The notes beneath the pieces are model-generated. The model searched no databases. It had not been told where the DNA came from and saw nothing but the letters and a program-made list of their open reading frames with translations. Source: a virus. Taken from it: DNA of 32,411 nucleotides. Every line of letters starts with the position of its first letter. Position 1 is the first letter of the stretch. Below, piece after piece: positions 24,424 to 32,389 of this stretch. Location: IMG/VR virus record IMGVR_UViG_3300001748_000015, positions 1-32,411 of that record; one strand, given 5' to 3'. The position numbers were made by a program, and so were the translations under genes.

Positions 24424-24701
24424 TTGTCTTTCCTCTTGCATGCAATCAACCGTGTGTGCTGCCTCATCCGAAGTCGGTCACAGAAATCCACATCACACCC
24501 TTTTAGGTAGGCGAACATGGTGTCAAACGGAACACCATCCCATGTCCTGCGAGTGGCCAGCGCCGACACCATCAGCAAGTCCAAGCCTGACCGCTTGGCT
24601 ATCTGCTCAACAGTGTAGAGCACTGGCCGTTTGCTTCTCGTCCGCGCCAACAACCGACAGGTTGCTGGACTAAATCTCTTTGCCTTCTTCCAGAAGTTCA
24701 T
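24348..24701 (-). CDS. Putative helix-turn-helix protein, integrase 2 unit
   Basis: Product of 117 residues. YTVEQIAKRSGLDLLMVSALATRRTWDGVP reads as a helix-turn-helix in which AKRSGLD is the turn, followed by FDTMFAYLKGCDVDF. The N terminus is basic. This may be a DNA-binding regulator or excisionase-like factor for the integrase 2 unit, which it heads. The ATG is three bases from the GTnAC-N12-GTnAC element (24705-24726) and has no ribosome site, so the mRNA may be leaderless. The last 76 bases overlap the next gene. Confidence 0.6.
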   Translation of the reverse strand: MNFWKKAKRFSPATCRLLARTRSKRPVLYTVEQIAKRSGLDLLMVSALATRRTWDGVPFDTMFAYLKGCDVDFCDRLRMRQHTRLIACKRKDKWRYVRESPEGMTLIKSLSSSDRGQ

Positions 24702-24704
24702 CGT

Positions 24705-24726
24705 GTCACAATACCCATAGTGTTAC
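24705..24726. promoter_or_regulatory. GTnAC-N12-GTnAC element before integrase 2 unit
   Basis: GTCAC (24705-24709) and GTTAC (24722-24726) start 17 bases apart; TAGTGT on the plus strand at 24718-24723 matches the box in the other copies. Here the TAGTGT orientation is opposite to the gene at 24701, so a protein-binding (operator) role is more likely than a core promoter. A short palindrome, TTGAC-N6-GTCAA on the minus strand, lies just upstream, and TTGACT in it could be a -35 box for the leftward gene. Confidence 0.45.
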
Positions 24727-24750
24727 ATGTCTTGACGGGAAAGTCAACTG

Positions 24751-24960
24751 TTACCATTCGCAACACACCTCAAACTCGTGTCCGCATACCGGACAAAAGA
24801 CCTCCATGTTATCAGATCTTTCCGTGTCGTGCTCCGCTATGTCTAATTGCCGACAGTCCCAGAAGTCGGGCTCATCAAGCAGGTTCACGTATTGCTCACA
24901 CTTAGGGCAATCACAGTTTAATTCCACGTTCCACCCAGCTTTAACTTTTGCTTGCTTCAC
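24751..24960 (-). CDS. Small zinc-ribbon protein
   Basis: Product of 69 residues from a GTG that overlaps the stop of the methyltransferase-helicase gene. Four Cys pairs or clusters: NCDCPKCEQY near residue 16, DCRQ near 36, and FCPVCGHEFEVCCEW at the C terminus. The CPKC...CPVC pairs form a rubredoxin-like zinc ribbon found in many small phage proteins. It may bind nucleic acid or be a partner of the upstream enzyme with which it is coupled. AAAGGAAAG lies a few bases before the GTG. Confidence 0.7.
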   Translation of the reverse strand: MKQAKVKAGWNVELNCDCPKCEQYVNLLDEPDFWDCRQLDIAEHDTERSDNMEVFCPVCGHEFEVCCEW

Positions 24961-27900
24961 GCTACTTTCCTTTCGTTGTTCTTATGTTCTGCCAAGAACT
25001 GAGCAAGCTCCCGCTCCACTTCAGTTTCTTCCTTAGACGATTTGATGTTGAATTTATTTCCTGCCTCCGAGATCAACTCGTTCATATCGATGGGCTTGAA
25101 CTCCACATCGATACGTTCACCGTGCAAGCATATCGTTGCCGCATCCTTCTTCGTTGCTACCTTGTCGAACATGAGTTCCTCAATGGTATCAGCGTGCAGG
25201 ATACACCAGATCTTAACTGGATACTTTGAGTTCACCCTGAACACTCGCCCTTCAGCTTGCGCCTTAGCACCGTAGCTCCACTCCAGGCTGGTGATGATTT
25301 CGTTCGGACACTCAGGGAATGAGTAGCCAACCGCGCACTTGATCCCCATCAGCATGACCTCTGTTTTCTTCTGCTTAAACAGATTGGATTGCGTGTTGTG
25401 ATTATCGGGCGATACCGTGCTGTCAATCCGCGAGTAAGTGATGCCAGCCTGTTCCAGTAGATCCGCAATCGTATTACTGATACCTACCCTTGATGAGATC
25501 ACAACCACCTGCTCACCCTTGGCGTTCAACTCAAGGATAAGCTTCAGAGTTGCCATGATCTTCGGATTCATGTTGCTTAATACTTCAGGGCCACCTCGCT
25601 GCTTAGTGTCAAACCCCGTAGGGTCAGCGCAGATCCCACGCAGGTAAGCCGATTGCTTGCGTGCAATCACAAGCGGGTTCTTGCCTGGGATGTTGGACCT
25701 CTGGAGGAAGTGGGCGTAAAGCTTTGCTTGCTGTGTCCCGAGCGGAACACGCACATCCCGAACCGTGCATCCAACCAGGTCAGGATTGCATTTCTCCTTG
25801 TTGATAAAGGATAGCGTCGGGCTGATTAACTTCAGGAGTCTTGCAGGTGATGCGATAACCGGAGATACAGACTCACACTTACCATTCCAGTTGCGATCCT
25901 CCACCCTTCTGTCCCGCTCACGTGTAAAGTCCCGTTCCTTGGTTAGGAAGGTTGCTTGAAACCTGCTCATCTCATCGCTAGCATAAGGCCACGCCACATT
26001 CCTGCGCTCACCGCGATACCAGTCAGGAACGCACAGCCACCCCATGATGCTGAACATATTGTCCACACGGTTCGGAATGGGTGTTGCACTCAATCCGAAT
26101 CGATACTTGGGTTGCAACCGGATCAACGCCTTGGTCCTGAGACTGTCAAGGTTGCAAGCGTAATGGTTCTCATCCAGGATGACCGCATCAAACTCATCAC
26201 CGATCAGCGTGGCCATGTTTGGCTTAACCACGCAGCGGATACCACCGATATCCTGCCCGACACGCTTTGCCCACCAGCTAGGATCACCGCTTTCATGCGG
26301 TGCAAGCGCATGCTTCTCATCCTTCGGGTCAACCCCCATCTTCCTGCACATTTCAGCGTGTAGCTTCACGTCATCCCACGATGCCGGGACCGCCTCCATG
26401 GATTTGTTAAGCGTCAACGCCTCATAGTAGGTGATGTAAACACCGTGCGGAAGCTTGCCTTTGTTCAACTTCTTGATCCGGTAGTAGTCCTCCATGCTGA
26501 ACAGCTCAAACACCGTCATATATGGAGCGAACTTATGGATCTCAGACACCCATTGACTCGGGTTGTATTCGTGTTCCTCGCCATCCTCCCCTTTAATAGT
26601 GCCACGCGGAGCGCATATCAAAGTGCGCTTGGGTGCTTTCATGGCGATGAGCGATATCGCCATGAGAGATTTTCCTGTGCCAACATCAGCCGCAACCTGC
26701 CCGTAATCCTTGATGCCGACCCGTGCAATGTAATCCTTCTGTCCTGGGTAATACTCAAACCCGCCGATCAACTCGCACGTTGACAACAGGCTTAGGTTGT
26801 TGGTGTATTTGTCCTTGTATCTGGTAGCGATATCCTGAACAAGTGGACGCTTGAACACTTGAAACAATTTGCTATCACATATCTCCAATGATTTCTGCTC
26901 TGTGTTCACGTGTCGCTTGAAGGTGAACCATGTCCCATCGTCACCATTCACACGAACATATCTATCCTGGCCAGAGATAGCGCACTCATGTTCGCGGGTA
27001 AACATTTCATCCGTTTCAGCATTGTAATGCGTCTTGTTTCGGGTGAACCGCTGCGTGAAGTTGTAGGTTCCAGTCTGAATGGGATAGGTTTTGCCAGCCG
27101 TGAGAGCCAGACCCATAGGATCAACGCACTCAAGGGCTTCCTCTTCATCAGCGTATGCTGTCATCATGAAGTCAGTCGGCGGCGTGATTGGGCAAGCGGA
27201 TTCTTCCGCTTCAGCCAATGCCTTATCGATTGCGTCCCTGGCTTCAGGCTCAATGAGATACTTGCCGTCCTCTGCCATTTCACGCATCAGGTCACGGTTC
27301 TCTTTCTCAGCCACCAATGCCAACGGGTGAGCATCATTAATGCTGCTCAACCTCAACACATCCTCGCGTGATAACTTATACTCAACCTTGGTGAGCCTGG
27401 ATAAGTAAACCTTCAGCTTACCGCTTGCTGTTGTGTAGATGTTCCACTTGGGACGGTGCTTAGATTGTTCTTCAGCGATTGCTTTCAGTTCCTTCCAGCA
27501 TCTTGCCATTGTGGTCATGGGGGGCGTCTCCCTTGGCTTCGACCAGATCACAATCCCAACCTCCACGTTGCAGTTATCCCAACACCCAACCTCTGTCCAA
27601 TACTTGATCGTGTGCTCATTCTTATCCCATCCGTTTTTCTCAATAGTCTTTCGGTTTGAGATGAAGACAACTGTGCGTCCGTGTTGTATCGCCCAGTTCC
27701 AGGTGTGAACAGATGAATCAACCACCTCATCTCCCACCTTCCACCGCTTGGCAAACGGAGGATTGCAGAACACATGCGTAAAGAATGGCATATTGTTTCT
27801 GATGATGCGCTCATCCTCCTTCGCTACAATCTTGCGAAGAATCTCAGACGCCTTAACGGTATCCATGCACACCTTGTTGATACGCCCCGCCATCGGGTTA

Positions 27901-28190
27901 TCGATGTCTCGTTTATCAATATCCAGGCCGAACAGGTATGACGGGAGGTTGTAGATGCGATCTTTTCCTATCGCCAGCAGACTACCGTTACCGCACTGAG
28001 GATCGATGACAGAGCTATACCAACCAGGAAGAAGGTTCCTGCCTCTTAGTATCGCCTCAATCTTGCGAACCAACCATTCAGGTGTGTAATACTGTTGCGT
28101 GTTCTGGAGCGTGCTCCATTTCGCTGAATCTTCAGCGTTGATTTGCTCATCGATTGTATCGATGTCAATCGTGGATCTGTTTTGTTTCAT
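24957..28190 (-). CDS. DNA N6-adenine methyltransferase fused to a superfamily 2 helicase
   Basis: Product of 1077 residues with two enzymatic halves. N-terminal methyltransferase: a YYTPEWLVRKIE opening, motif I DPQCGNGS (63-70), and the catalytic NPPF (143-146), the signature of N6-adenine DNA methylases. C-terminal helicase: Walker A GTGKS (504-508), a DENH motif II (673-676), motif III SATP (about 698), and GRVFR (981-985) as the motif VI arginines, in the SNF2/DEAD-like layout. About 340-470 link the two. No nuclease motif is seen, so it is not a complete type I/III/ISP restriction enzyme; it resembles phage methylase-helicase proteins such as DarB-type antirestriction factors. Possible roles: protecting phage DNA or remodelling it during infection. 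It is coupled by 4-base overlaps to genes on both sides. Confidence 0.85.
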   Translation of the reverse strand: MKQNRSTIDIDTIDEQINAEDSAKWSTLQNTQQYYTPEWLVRKIEAILRGRNLLPGWYSSVIDPQCGNGSLLAIGKDRIYNLPSYLFGLDIDKRDIDNPMAGRINKVCMDTVKASEILRKIVAKEDERIIRNNMPFFTHVFCNPPFAKRWKVGDEVVDSSVHTWNWAIQHGRTVVFISNRKTIEKNGWDKNEHTIKYWTEVGCWDNCNVEVGIVIWSKPRETPPMTTMARCWKELKAIAEEQSKHRPKWNIYTTASGKLKVYLSRLTKVEYKLSREDVLRLSSINDAHPLALVAEKENRDLMREMAEDGKYLIEPEARDAIDKALAEAEESACPITPPTDFMMTAYADEEEALECVDPMGLALTAGKTYPIQTGTYNFTQRFTRNKTHYNAETDEMFTREHECAISGQDRYVRVNGDDGTWFTFKRHVNTEQKSLEICDSKLFQVFKRPLVQDIATRYKDKYTNNLSLLSTCELIGGFEYYPGQKDYIARVGIKDYGQVAADVGTGKSLMAISLIAMKAPKRTLICAPRGTIKGEDGEEHEYNPSQWVSEIHKFAPYMTVFELFSMEDYYRIKKLNKGKLPHGVYITYYEALTLNKSMEAVPASWDDVKLHAEMCRKMGVDPKDEKHALAPHESGDPSWWAKRVGQDIGGIRCVVKPNMATLIGDEFDAVILDENHYACNLDSLRTKALIRLQPKYRFGLSATPIPNRVDNMFSIMGWLCVPDWYRGERRNVAWPYASDEMSRFQATFLTKERDFTRERDRRVEDRNWNGKCESVSPVIASPARLLKLISPTLSFINKEKCNPDLVGCTVRDVRVPLGTQQAKLYAHFLQRSNIPGKNPLVIARKQSAYLRGICADPTGFDTKQRGGPEVLSNMNPKIMATLKLILELNAKGEQVVVISSRVGISNTIADLLEQAGITYSRIDSTVSPDNHNTQSNLFKQKKTEVMLMGIKCAVGYSFPECPNEIITSLEWSYGAKAQAEGRVFRVNSKYPVKIWCILHADTIEELMFDKVATKKDAATICLHGERIDVEFKPIDMNELISEAGNKFNIKSSKEETEVERELAQFLAEHKNNERKVA

Positions 28191-29098
28191 GATGCTTTGT
28201 TTGTTGAATGTTGCAGTCCGTCAGAAAGAAGCTTGTCAATCTCTTGAGCTGCCTCCTCCGGTGTTTGAGGCCACTTGTCTTCGCGCTTGCCGTAGCACAC
28301 CATTGCGCCAACCTTGAATGTTCCGCCCTCACATGAGATTCCCTTATGCCCTGAAGGTATGCCGTAGCCAGCACCGTTCACTTCATACGCTCCAACCCGG
28401 AATGCTTTTCGTATATCTTCTGAGAAATGGGCCTCCATCACTCGAAGGATGCACCGCCTGAAGAAGTCAGGATTGCAGAGCGCAAACGCTATCCTTTCGC
28501 CTGACATTGGCTTATCAGGTGAGCAGATAGGTGTTGTGATGTGTATCGCCATGCGCTTACCCCCGTTTCGCAGGTCAGTTTCCACTGAAAAGTTAAGGCT
28601 TATCTCACAACTTCCACCCGCTCTCACGATTTTGTCATACAGCCCAAGCACAACCAGTCCGCGCATTAATAATTCGTGCGGCGTGAATGATGCCGACGCG
28701 ACAGGGTTATACTCGATGCTGTATATCTGCCCGGGTGAGCCGCATTCCTCCATGCGGTAGGTGATCATGTGTTCATTCTCGCCCTCAAGGAACCTTCCGA
28801 TATCAAACTCATCGCCCGAGTCACTGAACTGAGGCTCAAACCTGAGCGACATAGATCCAACGTCTTTAATTTGATTGGAGCTTTCCTTGATTTTATCCCA
28901 ACCTTCAGGCCAGCCCTTCACCTTGAATGCATCCATCGCCTCTTCCCATGTGTCGAAGTAAAAGAAGTCATGAAGCTGTGATGATGTGCGGTCACTAGCT
29001 CCTCCGTTGAGCTTCGGTTTGTTTGCAGCACGCTCAAAGTCTTCCCACGTGTCACAGTGAAGCGTAACCGCATCGCTTGTTTCAGTTATGTGAATCAT
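28187..29098 (-). CDS. Unknown protein next to MoxR-like ATPase
   Basis: Product of 303 residues. The N terminus has two related Trp-containing stretches (CDTWEDFERAA near residue 15 and FDTWEEAMDAFKVKGWPEGWDKI near 48). The pattern of a TWEE/GWPEGW opening is one I associate with phage proteins of unknown function encoded beside MoxR-like ATPases (DUF7192-type), but I cannot verify that. The centre is beta-rich (GGSCEISLNFSVETD, RMAIHITTPIC). The ATG has a strong AAGGAGG upstream and the stop overlaps the start of the methyltransferase-helicase. It lies ten bases after the ATPase gene, so it is probably that enzyme's partner or adaptor. Confidence 0.7.
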   Translation of the reverse strand: MIHITETSDAVTLHCDTWEDFERAANKPKLNGGASDRTSSQLHDFFYFDTWEEAMDAFKVKGWPEGWDKIKESSNQIKDVGSMSLRFEPQFSDSGDEFDIGRFLEGENEHMITYRMEECGSPGQIYSIEYNPVASASFTPHELLMRGLVVLGLYDKIVRAGGSCEISLNFSVETDLRNGGKRMAIHITTPICSPDKPMSGERIAFALCNPDFFRRCILRVMEAHFSEDIRKAFRVGAYEVNGAGYGIPSGHKGISCEGGTFKVGAMVCYGKREDKWPQTPEEAAQEIDKLLSDGLQHSTNKAS

Positions 29099-29107
29099 AC
29101 ATCCTCC

Positions 29108-30481
29108 TTACTTGTTGCATTGCTCCAGGATCTTGCGAATGTCCGACTGCTCCAGCCCCTTCCAGAGCAGCATGGACTCAACCTCTTGCCGCGCAATCCC
29201 TGCATTAAGCAACCTGCACCCATAGATGGTTGCTCTCGGGGATACCACGTGGCGAATGCCAAGTTGATCGACTGCTTTTCGGATGTTGGTCACACCAAGC
29301 AACCACTCTTCCGCATCGCAATCGGTTGCAGCATCAGCTTGCCACTTGAATTCAGGGCTATCTTTCTTCAGCCCGACCAGCGATGCCTCCAAACCCTCAT
29401 CGACAGGCCACTCGATGAATGCGAACCGATCAAGTGTTGCAGCATCCAAGTGATTGCGCCCAACGTAATGGCGGTTACCGCCAACGCCGAACGTGTTGGC
29501 AGCAGCAATAAACCTGAAGTCTTTATGTCGCTCAAACGTCCCGCCCGGAGTTACGATCTTGCCGTTGCTCATAAGCAGGTTGATCATTGTCAACACGCCA
29601 GGGTGAGCAGCATCGATCTCATCCATCAGGAACAGCTTGCCGTCACGGTATGCCCTTACCAACCCCGTCTCATGGTAGTTACCATTGGCATCCTTGAACC
29701 CAAACAGGTCACCCTTGGATGTTTGAGGGCCGACGCTCATGATCTCGTAGTCCAAACTCAAAGCCTTGGCCACATTGATTGCCGCTGTTGACTTACCAGT
29801 TCCAGCGGGTCCAACAAGGAACGCAGGAACATCATTGGCCGCTACTTGAAGGAGCATTCCGAACTTGTAATGGTTCCTGCCTTCCAGTTCCTTGGTTTCA
29901 GTGGGAGTCTTAATGACAACAACCTCACGTGGAGGTATGCTTGCAATGTAGTCATCCACTTTCTTGCGGAGGATACGTTGCTCTTCCTTGAAGATCTTAT
30001 CAACGGACTCATGCACATGGCCCTCATTCGGTGACAAATCCGACACACGTTCCTCAACCAGCGGGATCACCGCCTCAAGGATCATGTCCGTCAGCCTGTC
30101 ACCAGTGGATGCAATCTTCTTGGTTGCTTTGGGTTTCTTCGTTTCCGGTTTGGGCTCACTTGCAGGTTCCGTGTCCTGTTCAGGTTCGCTTTGTTCCTCC
30201 GGCGCATCATCAGGCTTAATCTCACCGCTCACGTCGAAGTCACCGAGCAGCGACTTGTTGCCGAGCTTGATCGCCTCAATCAATCGGTCAGCGCATTCAT
30301 CCTTCTGCTCCAAGGTGGTGCCGCTGGACATGAAATGCATCAGGTTGGATGCGTTGTATGTGTCCATGACGAATGCGTTGGCGTGCTTCATCCAGTCAGG
30401 ATGCTTTTGGAGGAACGCGAGTGCTGCTTGCAGTTTCTTTGTGACTTTCTTAGAGTCAAGAGCGATAGTTTCAGTAGTCAT
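29108..30481 (-). CDS. MoxR/CobS-like AAA+ ATPase
   Basis: Product of 457 residues. The N-terminal half is helical with an acidic, Pro/Glu-rich linker (about 88-125). The AAA+ domain has Walker A GPAGTGKS (224-231), Walker B LFLMDEID (283-290), sensor-1 AANT (327-330) and an arginine finger in LDAATLDRF (Arg352); ETGLVRAYRDG before the Walker B matches the MoxR/CobS/MCM-like clade. Such ATPases remodel proteins, usually together with a von Willebrand factor A (VWA) partner; no VWA gene is visible in the window. It is followed closely by the 303-residue gene and the methyltransferase-helicase. Confidence 0.88.
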   Translation of the reverse strand: MTTETIALDSKKVTKKLQAALAFLQKHPDWMKHANAFVMDTYNASNLMHFMSSGTTLEQKDECADRLIEAIKLGNKSLLGDFDVSGEIKPDDAPEEQSEPEQDTEPASEPKPETKKPKATKKIASTGDRLTDMILEAVIPLVEERVSDLSPNEGHVHESVDKIFKEEQRILRKKVDDYIASIPPREVVVIKTPTETKELEGRNHYKFGMLLQVAANDVPAFLVGPAGTGKSTAAINVAKALSLDYEIMSVGPQTSKGDLFGFKDANGNYHETGLVRAYRDGKLFLMDEIDAAHPGVLTMINLLMSNGKIVTPGGTFERHKDFRFIAAANTFGVGGNRHYVGRNHLDAATLDRFAFIEWPVDEGLEASLVGLKKDSPEFKWQADAATDCDAEEWLLGVTNIRKAVDQLGIRHVVSPRATIYGCRLLNAGIARQEVESMLLWKGLEQSDIRKILEQCNK

Positions 30482-30492
30482 AATAGTTTTAA

Positions 30493-30903
30493 TTAAAGGT
30501 TTTCGAGTTGAGCCATCAGTTCCGCAAGGTCCTGGCTATAAGATTCATCTTGATTGTCGTTTTCTCCAGAAGTAACGCCACCATTAGCGTTACCTTTACC
30601 GCCCCGGAAGAACGGGATCGGCTTGTTACAGGCATGCCCCCAATAACCAACCTTGTCGGTGCCAGGTATAGGGTGACCATCCTTTTTCTTGGTAGCACGA
30701 AACCCGAGGGCGAACAGCTTCTTGGGAGTCTCTGCGCCATACTCTTTCTTCGGGACTTTAGTCGTGATCCACAACCATGACCTGTCCGCTTCAGTTTGAG
30801 CTGCTAAGGGTGGGCTCAGTTCCTCAAGCTTCTTTAAGCATTCCTCAATAGACATGCGTGGACGAGGTGATTTCTTTCGCTTGGTTTCCTCTGTTTTATT
30901 CAT
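30493..30903 (-). CDS. Small protein with a WLW...GFR module
   Basis: Product of 136 residues. A basic N terminus (KTEETKRKKSPRPRM) precedes a helix (SIEECLKKLEEL). The core SWLWITTKV, then KKLFALGFRATKKKDG, then KVGYWGHA resembles a short module with the pattern W-L-W-x(n)-K-x-L-x2-x-G-F-R-x3-K-K-x(n)-W found in phage and plasmid accessory proteins of unknown function. The C terminus is Asn/Asp/Gln-rich. The ATG has a double GAAAGGAAAGGAAAG upstream. It heads the group MoxR-like ATPase / 303-residue protein / methyltransferase-helicase. Confidence 0.65.
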   Translation of the reverse strand: MNKTEETKRKKSPRPRMSIEECLKKLEELSPPLAAQTEADRSWLWITTKVPKKEYGAETPKKLFALGFRATKKKDGHPIPGTDKVGYWGHACNKPIPFFRGGKGNANGGVTSGENDNQDESYSQDLAELMAQLENL

Positions 30904-30928
30904 AACTTTCCTTTCCTTTCATTGTTAA

Positions 30929-31213
30929 TCAAAGACCTAAGCACAGCCCGATACCAGCCATCATCCCATACCCTATAAGGAACAGAATGAAACCAGCACC
31001 GAACGCTTTCAGCATCATGACCCCGGTTATTTTTGGTGGAGCTTCATGCGGATGCATTGGACACCAAGGACGAAAGGTTCCGTGTCCCTCCAATCCAGTT
31101 CCAGCAGTCTTGAATATCTGTTGACACGACTTTGTCTTACACGCGCCACTCTCGGGTGGGATCGCGTTGTTTCTTTGAGGTGAACGAATGGCTTGTCTTT
31201 CATTAGCTTTCAT
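30929..31213 (-). CDS. Small membrane protein
   Basis: Product of 94 residues. The N-terminal two thirds are polar, with Cys and His (CKTKSCQQ, WCPMHPHE) that could bind a metal; the C terminus is a single hydrophobic segment (KAFGAGFILFLIGYGMMAG, about 69-93) likely to span the inner membrane. No clear ribosome site precedes the ATG. A tail-anchored accessory protein is likely; I cannot assign a function. Confidence 0.55.
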   Translation of the reverse strand: MKANERQAIRSPQRNNAIPPESGACKTKSCQQIFKTAGTGLEGHGTFRPWCPMHPHEAPPKITGVMMLKAFGAGFILFLIGYGMMAGIGLCLGL

Positions 31214-31249
31214 TTCATTTGTTTGGTTTATATTTGTGTGTGGTGGGTG

Positions 31250-31933
31250 TTAATACTCTCGCACGGGCATGATTGCCCCTATGTATCCTTTACCGGAGAA
31301 TACGATTGGCTCACCATGCCCGACGTAAGCAAACCTTGGTGAAGGGAGATGAAGAATGTCGTAAAGCAGGTATGACTTAACCGGCGCACCAACTTCTTGG
31401 TCAGGAACTCGCATGCTCTCAGTCAGGAACTCACAGACTTCCTTAGATCCATCGCAAGTATTGCACGTCACCCAAACTTTAGGTGTTACTGGAACAGAGC
31501 CGCTTCCAGAGCATTCCTTGCACCCCGTATCAGAGCCACAGCACTCACACTCCACCTCTCCAATCCCTTCGCATTGCGGGCAGTCCATTAGCTTCGGAAC
31601 CTTCCCATCCTTATTGCATATTGGACATCGGTTCACCACCCTCTCGATACAGCCAGGATCAATGGTGAATAGTTCAGTTTCCTGCATGGCACTAAGAGGG
31701 TGGATGATGCTGCCCTTAATAAGGTTACACACAGACTTCAGGAATTCCTTAGTCAGTGTTGATCTGTGGTTACTATCGGTTTGAGGGTATTCATACTCCA
31801 CCGCAACCAATCGCCTGCCATCGGTCGCAACAGTGTAGCCGTCTAGTATTGTGAACGGCTTCATTAAGTGTGGTCTCCAATCAGCTTCACAGAACTTTAT
31901 AAGAGTTTCCCACGGGATAGGCGGCTTACTCAT
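31250..31933 (-). CDS. Protein with DnaJ-type zinc-finger insert
   Basis: Product of 227 residues. The ATG has AAGGAGG (31938-31944) close upstream. The N-terminal domain includes DGYTVATDGRRLVAVEYEYP. In the middle, Cys pairs follow each other in the DnaJ central-domain style: CPIC, CPQCEGIG, CECCG, CKECSGSG and CNTCDG, giving two zinc sites. The C-terminal domain (KSYLLYDILHLPSPRFAYVG, then IVFSGKGYIGAIMPV) is beta-rich. The zinc module appears inserted between the two halves of another domain. There is no J-domain, so it is not a DnaJ co-chaperone. The ATDGRRL segment recalls sliding-clamp-like sequences, but this is weak. Function unknown. Confidence 0.7.
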   Translation of the reverse strand: MSKPPIPWETLIKFCEADWRPHLMKPFTILDGYTVATDGRRLVAVEYEYPQTDSNHRSTLTKEFLKSVCNLIKGSIIHPLSAMQETELFTIDPGCIERVVNRCPICNKDGKVPKLMDCPQCEGIGEVECECCGSDTGCKECSGSGSVPVTPKVWVTCNTCDGSKEVCEFLTESMRVPDQEVGAPVKSYLLYDILHLPSPRFAYVGHGEPIVFSGKGYIGAIMPVREY

Positions 31934-31937
31934 GCTG

Positions 31938-31944
31938 CCTCCTT
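31938..31944 (-). promoter_or_regulatory. Strong ribosome binding site of the zinc-finger-insert gene
   Basis: AAGGAGG on the minus strand, four bases before the ATG at 31933; the AT-rich 90 bases upstream probably hold the promoter, but I see no convincing -35/-10 pair. Confidence 0.6.
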
Positions 31945-32039
31945 ATGCTCTGGTTTGATGTTTAATGTTGTTGTGAGTTTCATTGCTTTGATATGTGATT
32001 AGGTTAATAAAAAGTAATACAAATATTATTTAATGCAAC

Positions 32040-32067
32040 AAAAAAAGACCAGTGGTTAGCTGGTCTT
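32040..32067 (-). terminator. Rho-independent terminator after the 92-residue gene
   Basis: The 8-base arms AAGACCAG and CTGGTCTT (32045-32052 and 32060-32067) with a 7-base loop are followed on the minus strand by a run of at least five U (the A run from 32040). It lies 12 bases after the stop codon at 32079 and separates this gene from the next leftward unit. Confidence 0.85.
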
Positions 32068-32078
32068 GAATCAATGCG

Positions 32079-32357
32079 TCATGCAACCTCTTGAAGAATC
32101 TTCATCAACTCCTGTTTTACCATTCCGCGAACATTTACCTGTGGATCAGGCATAACAGATGGTTGCTTGCGTTCTGGCTTCCTTTTCGTTGGGCTCTTTC
32201 GTGTTGCTTTCCGGTAACTGAGGCGGCTTACGGTATCCATCAGGGATTCATAAGCTCTCTCAAGTTGTAATGCCTGGTCATCCATTGTGTCGGCCAGGTT
32301 ATTTGCTGCTGCGAACAGTTTTCTCTGTGTTTTGGTTGAAAACCCATGCAATCGCAT
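32079..32357 (-). CDS. Small basic protein, unknown
   Basis: Product of 92 residues. The helical N-terminal half (KTQRKLFAAANNLADTMDDQ) is followed by a very basic segment (YRKATRKSPTKRKPERKQP) and a short helical end. It could bind nucleic acid. No ribosome site is seen. Its ATG is part of a 12-base inverted repeat (32346-32384), and a GTnAC-N12-GTnAC element lies 32 bases further upstream, so expression is probably controlled both at the promoter and at the start codon. It is a monocistronic unit ending in a strong terminator. Confidence 0.65.
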   Translation of the reverse strand: MRLHGFSTKTQRKLFAAANNLADTMDDQALQLERAYESLMDTVSRLSYRKATRKSPTKRKPERKQPSVMPDPQVNVRGMVKQELMKILQEVA

Positions 32358-32384
32358 ACATCACAGAGATACATGCGATTGCAT
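32346..32384 (-). repeat. 12-base inverted repeat across the start codon
   Basis: ATGCAATCGCAT (32346-32357) and ATGCGATTGCAT (32373-32384) are perfect complements with 15 bases between. The start codon of the 92-residue gene is the first three bases of the downstream arm in the mRNA. It could be an operator or an RNA hairpin that hides the start codon. Confidence 0.65.
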
Positions 32385-32389
32385 AAGGT

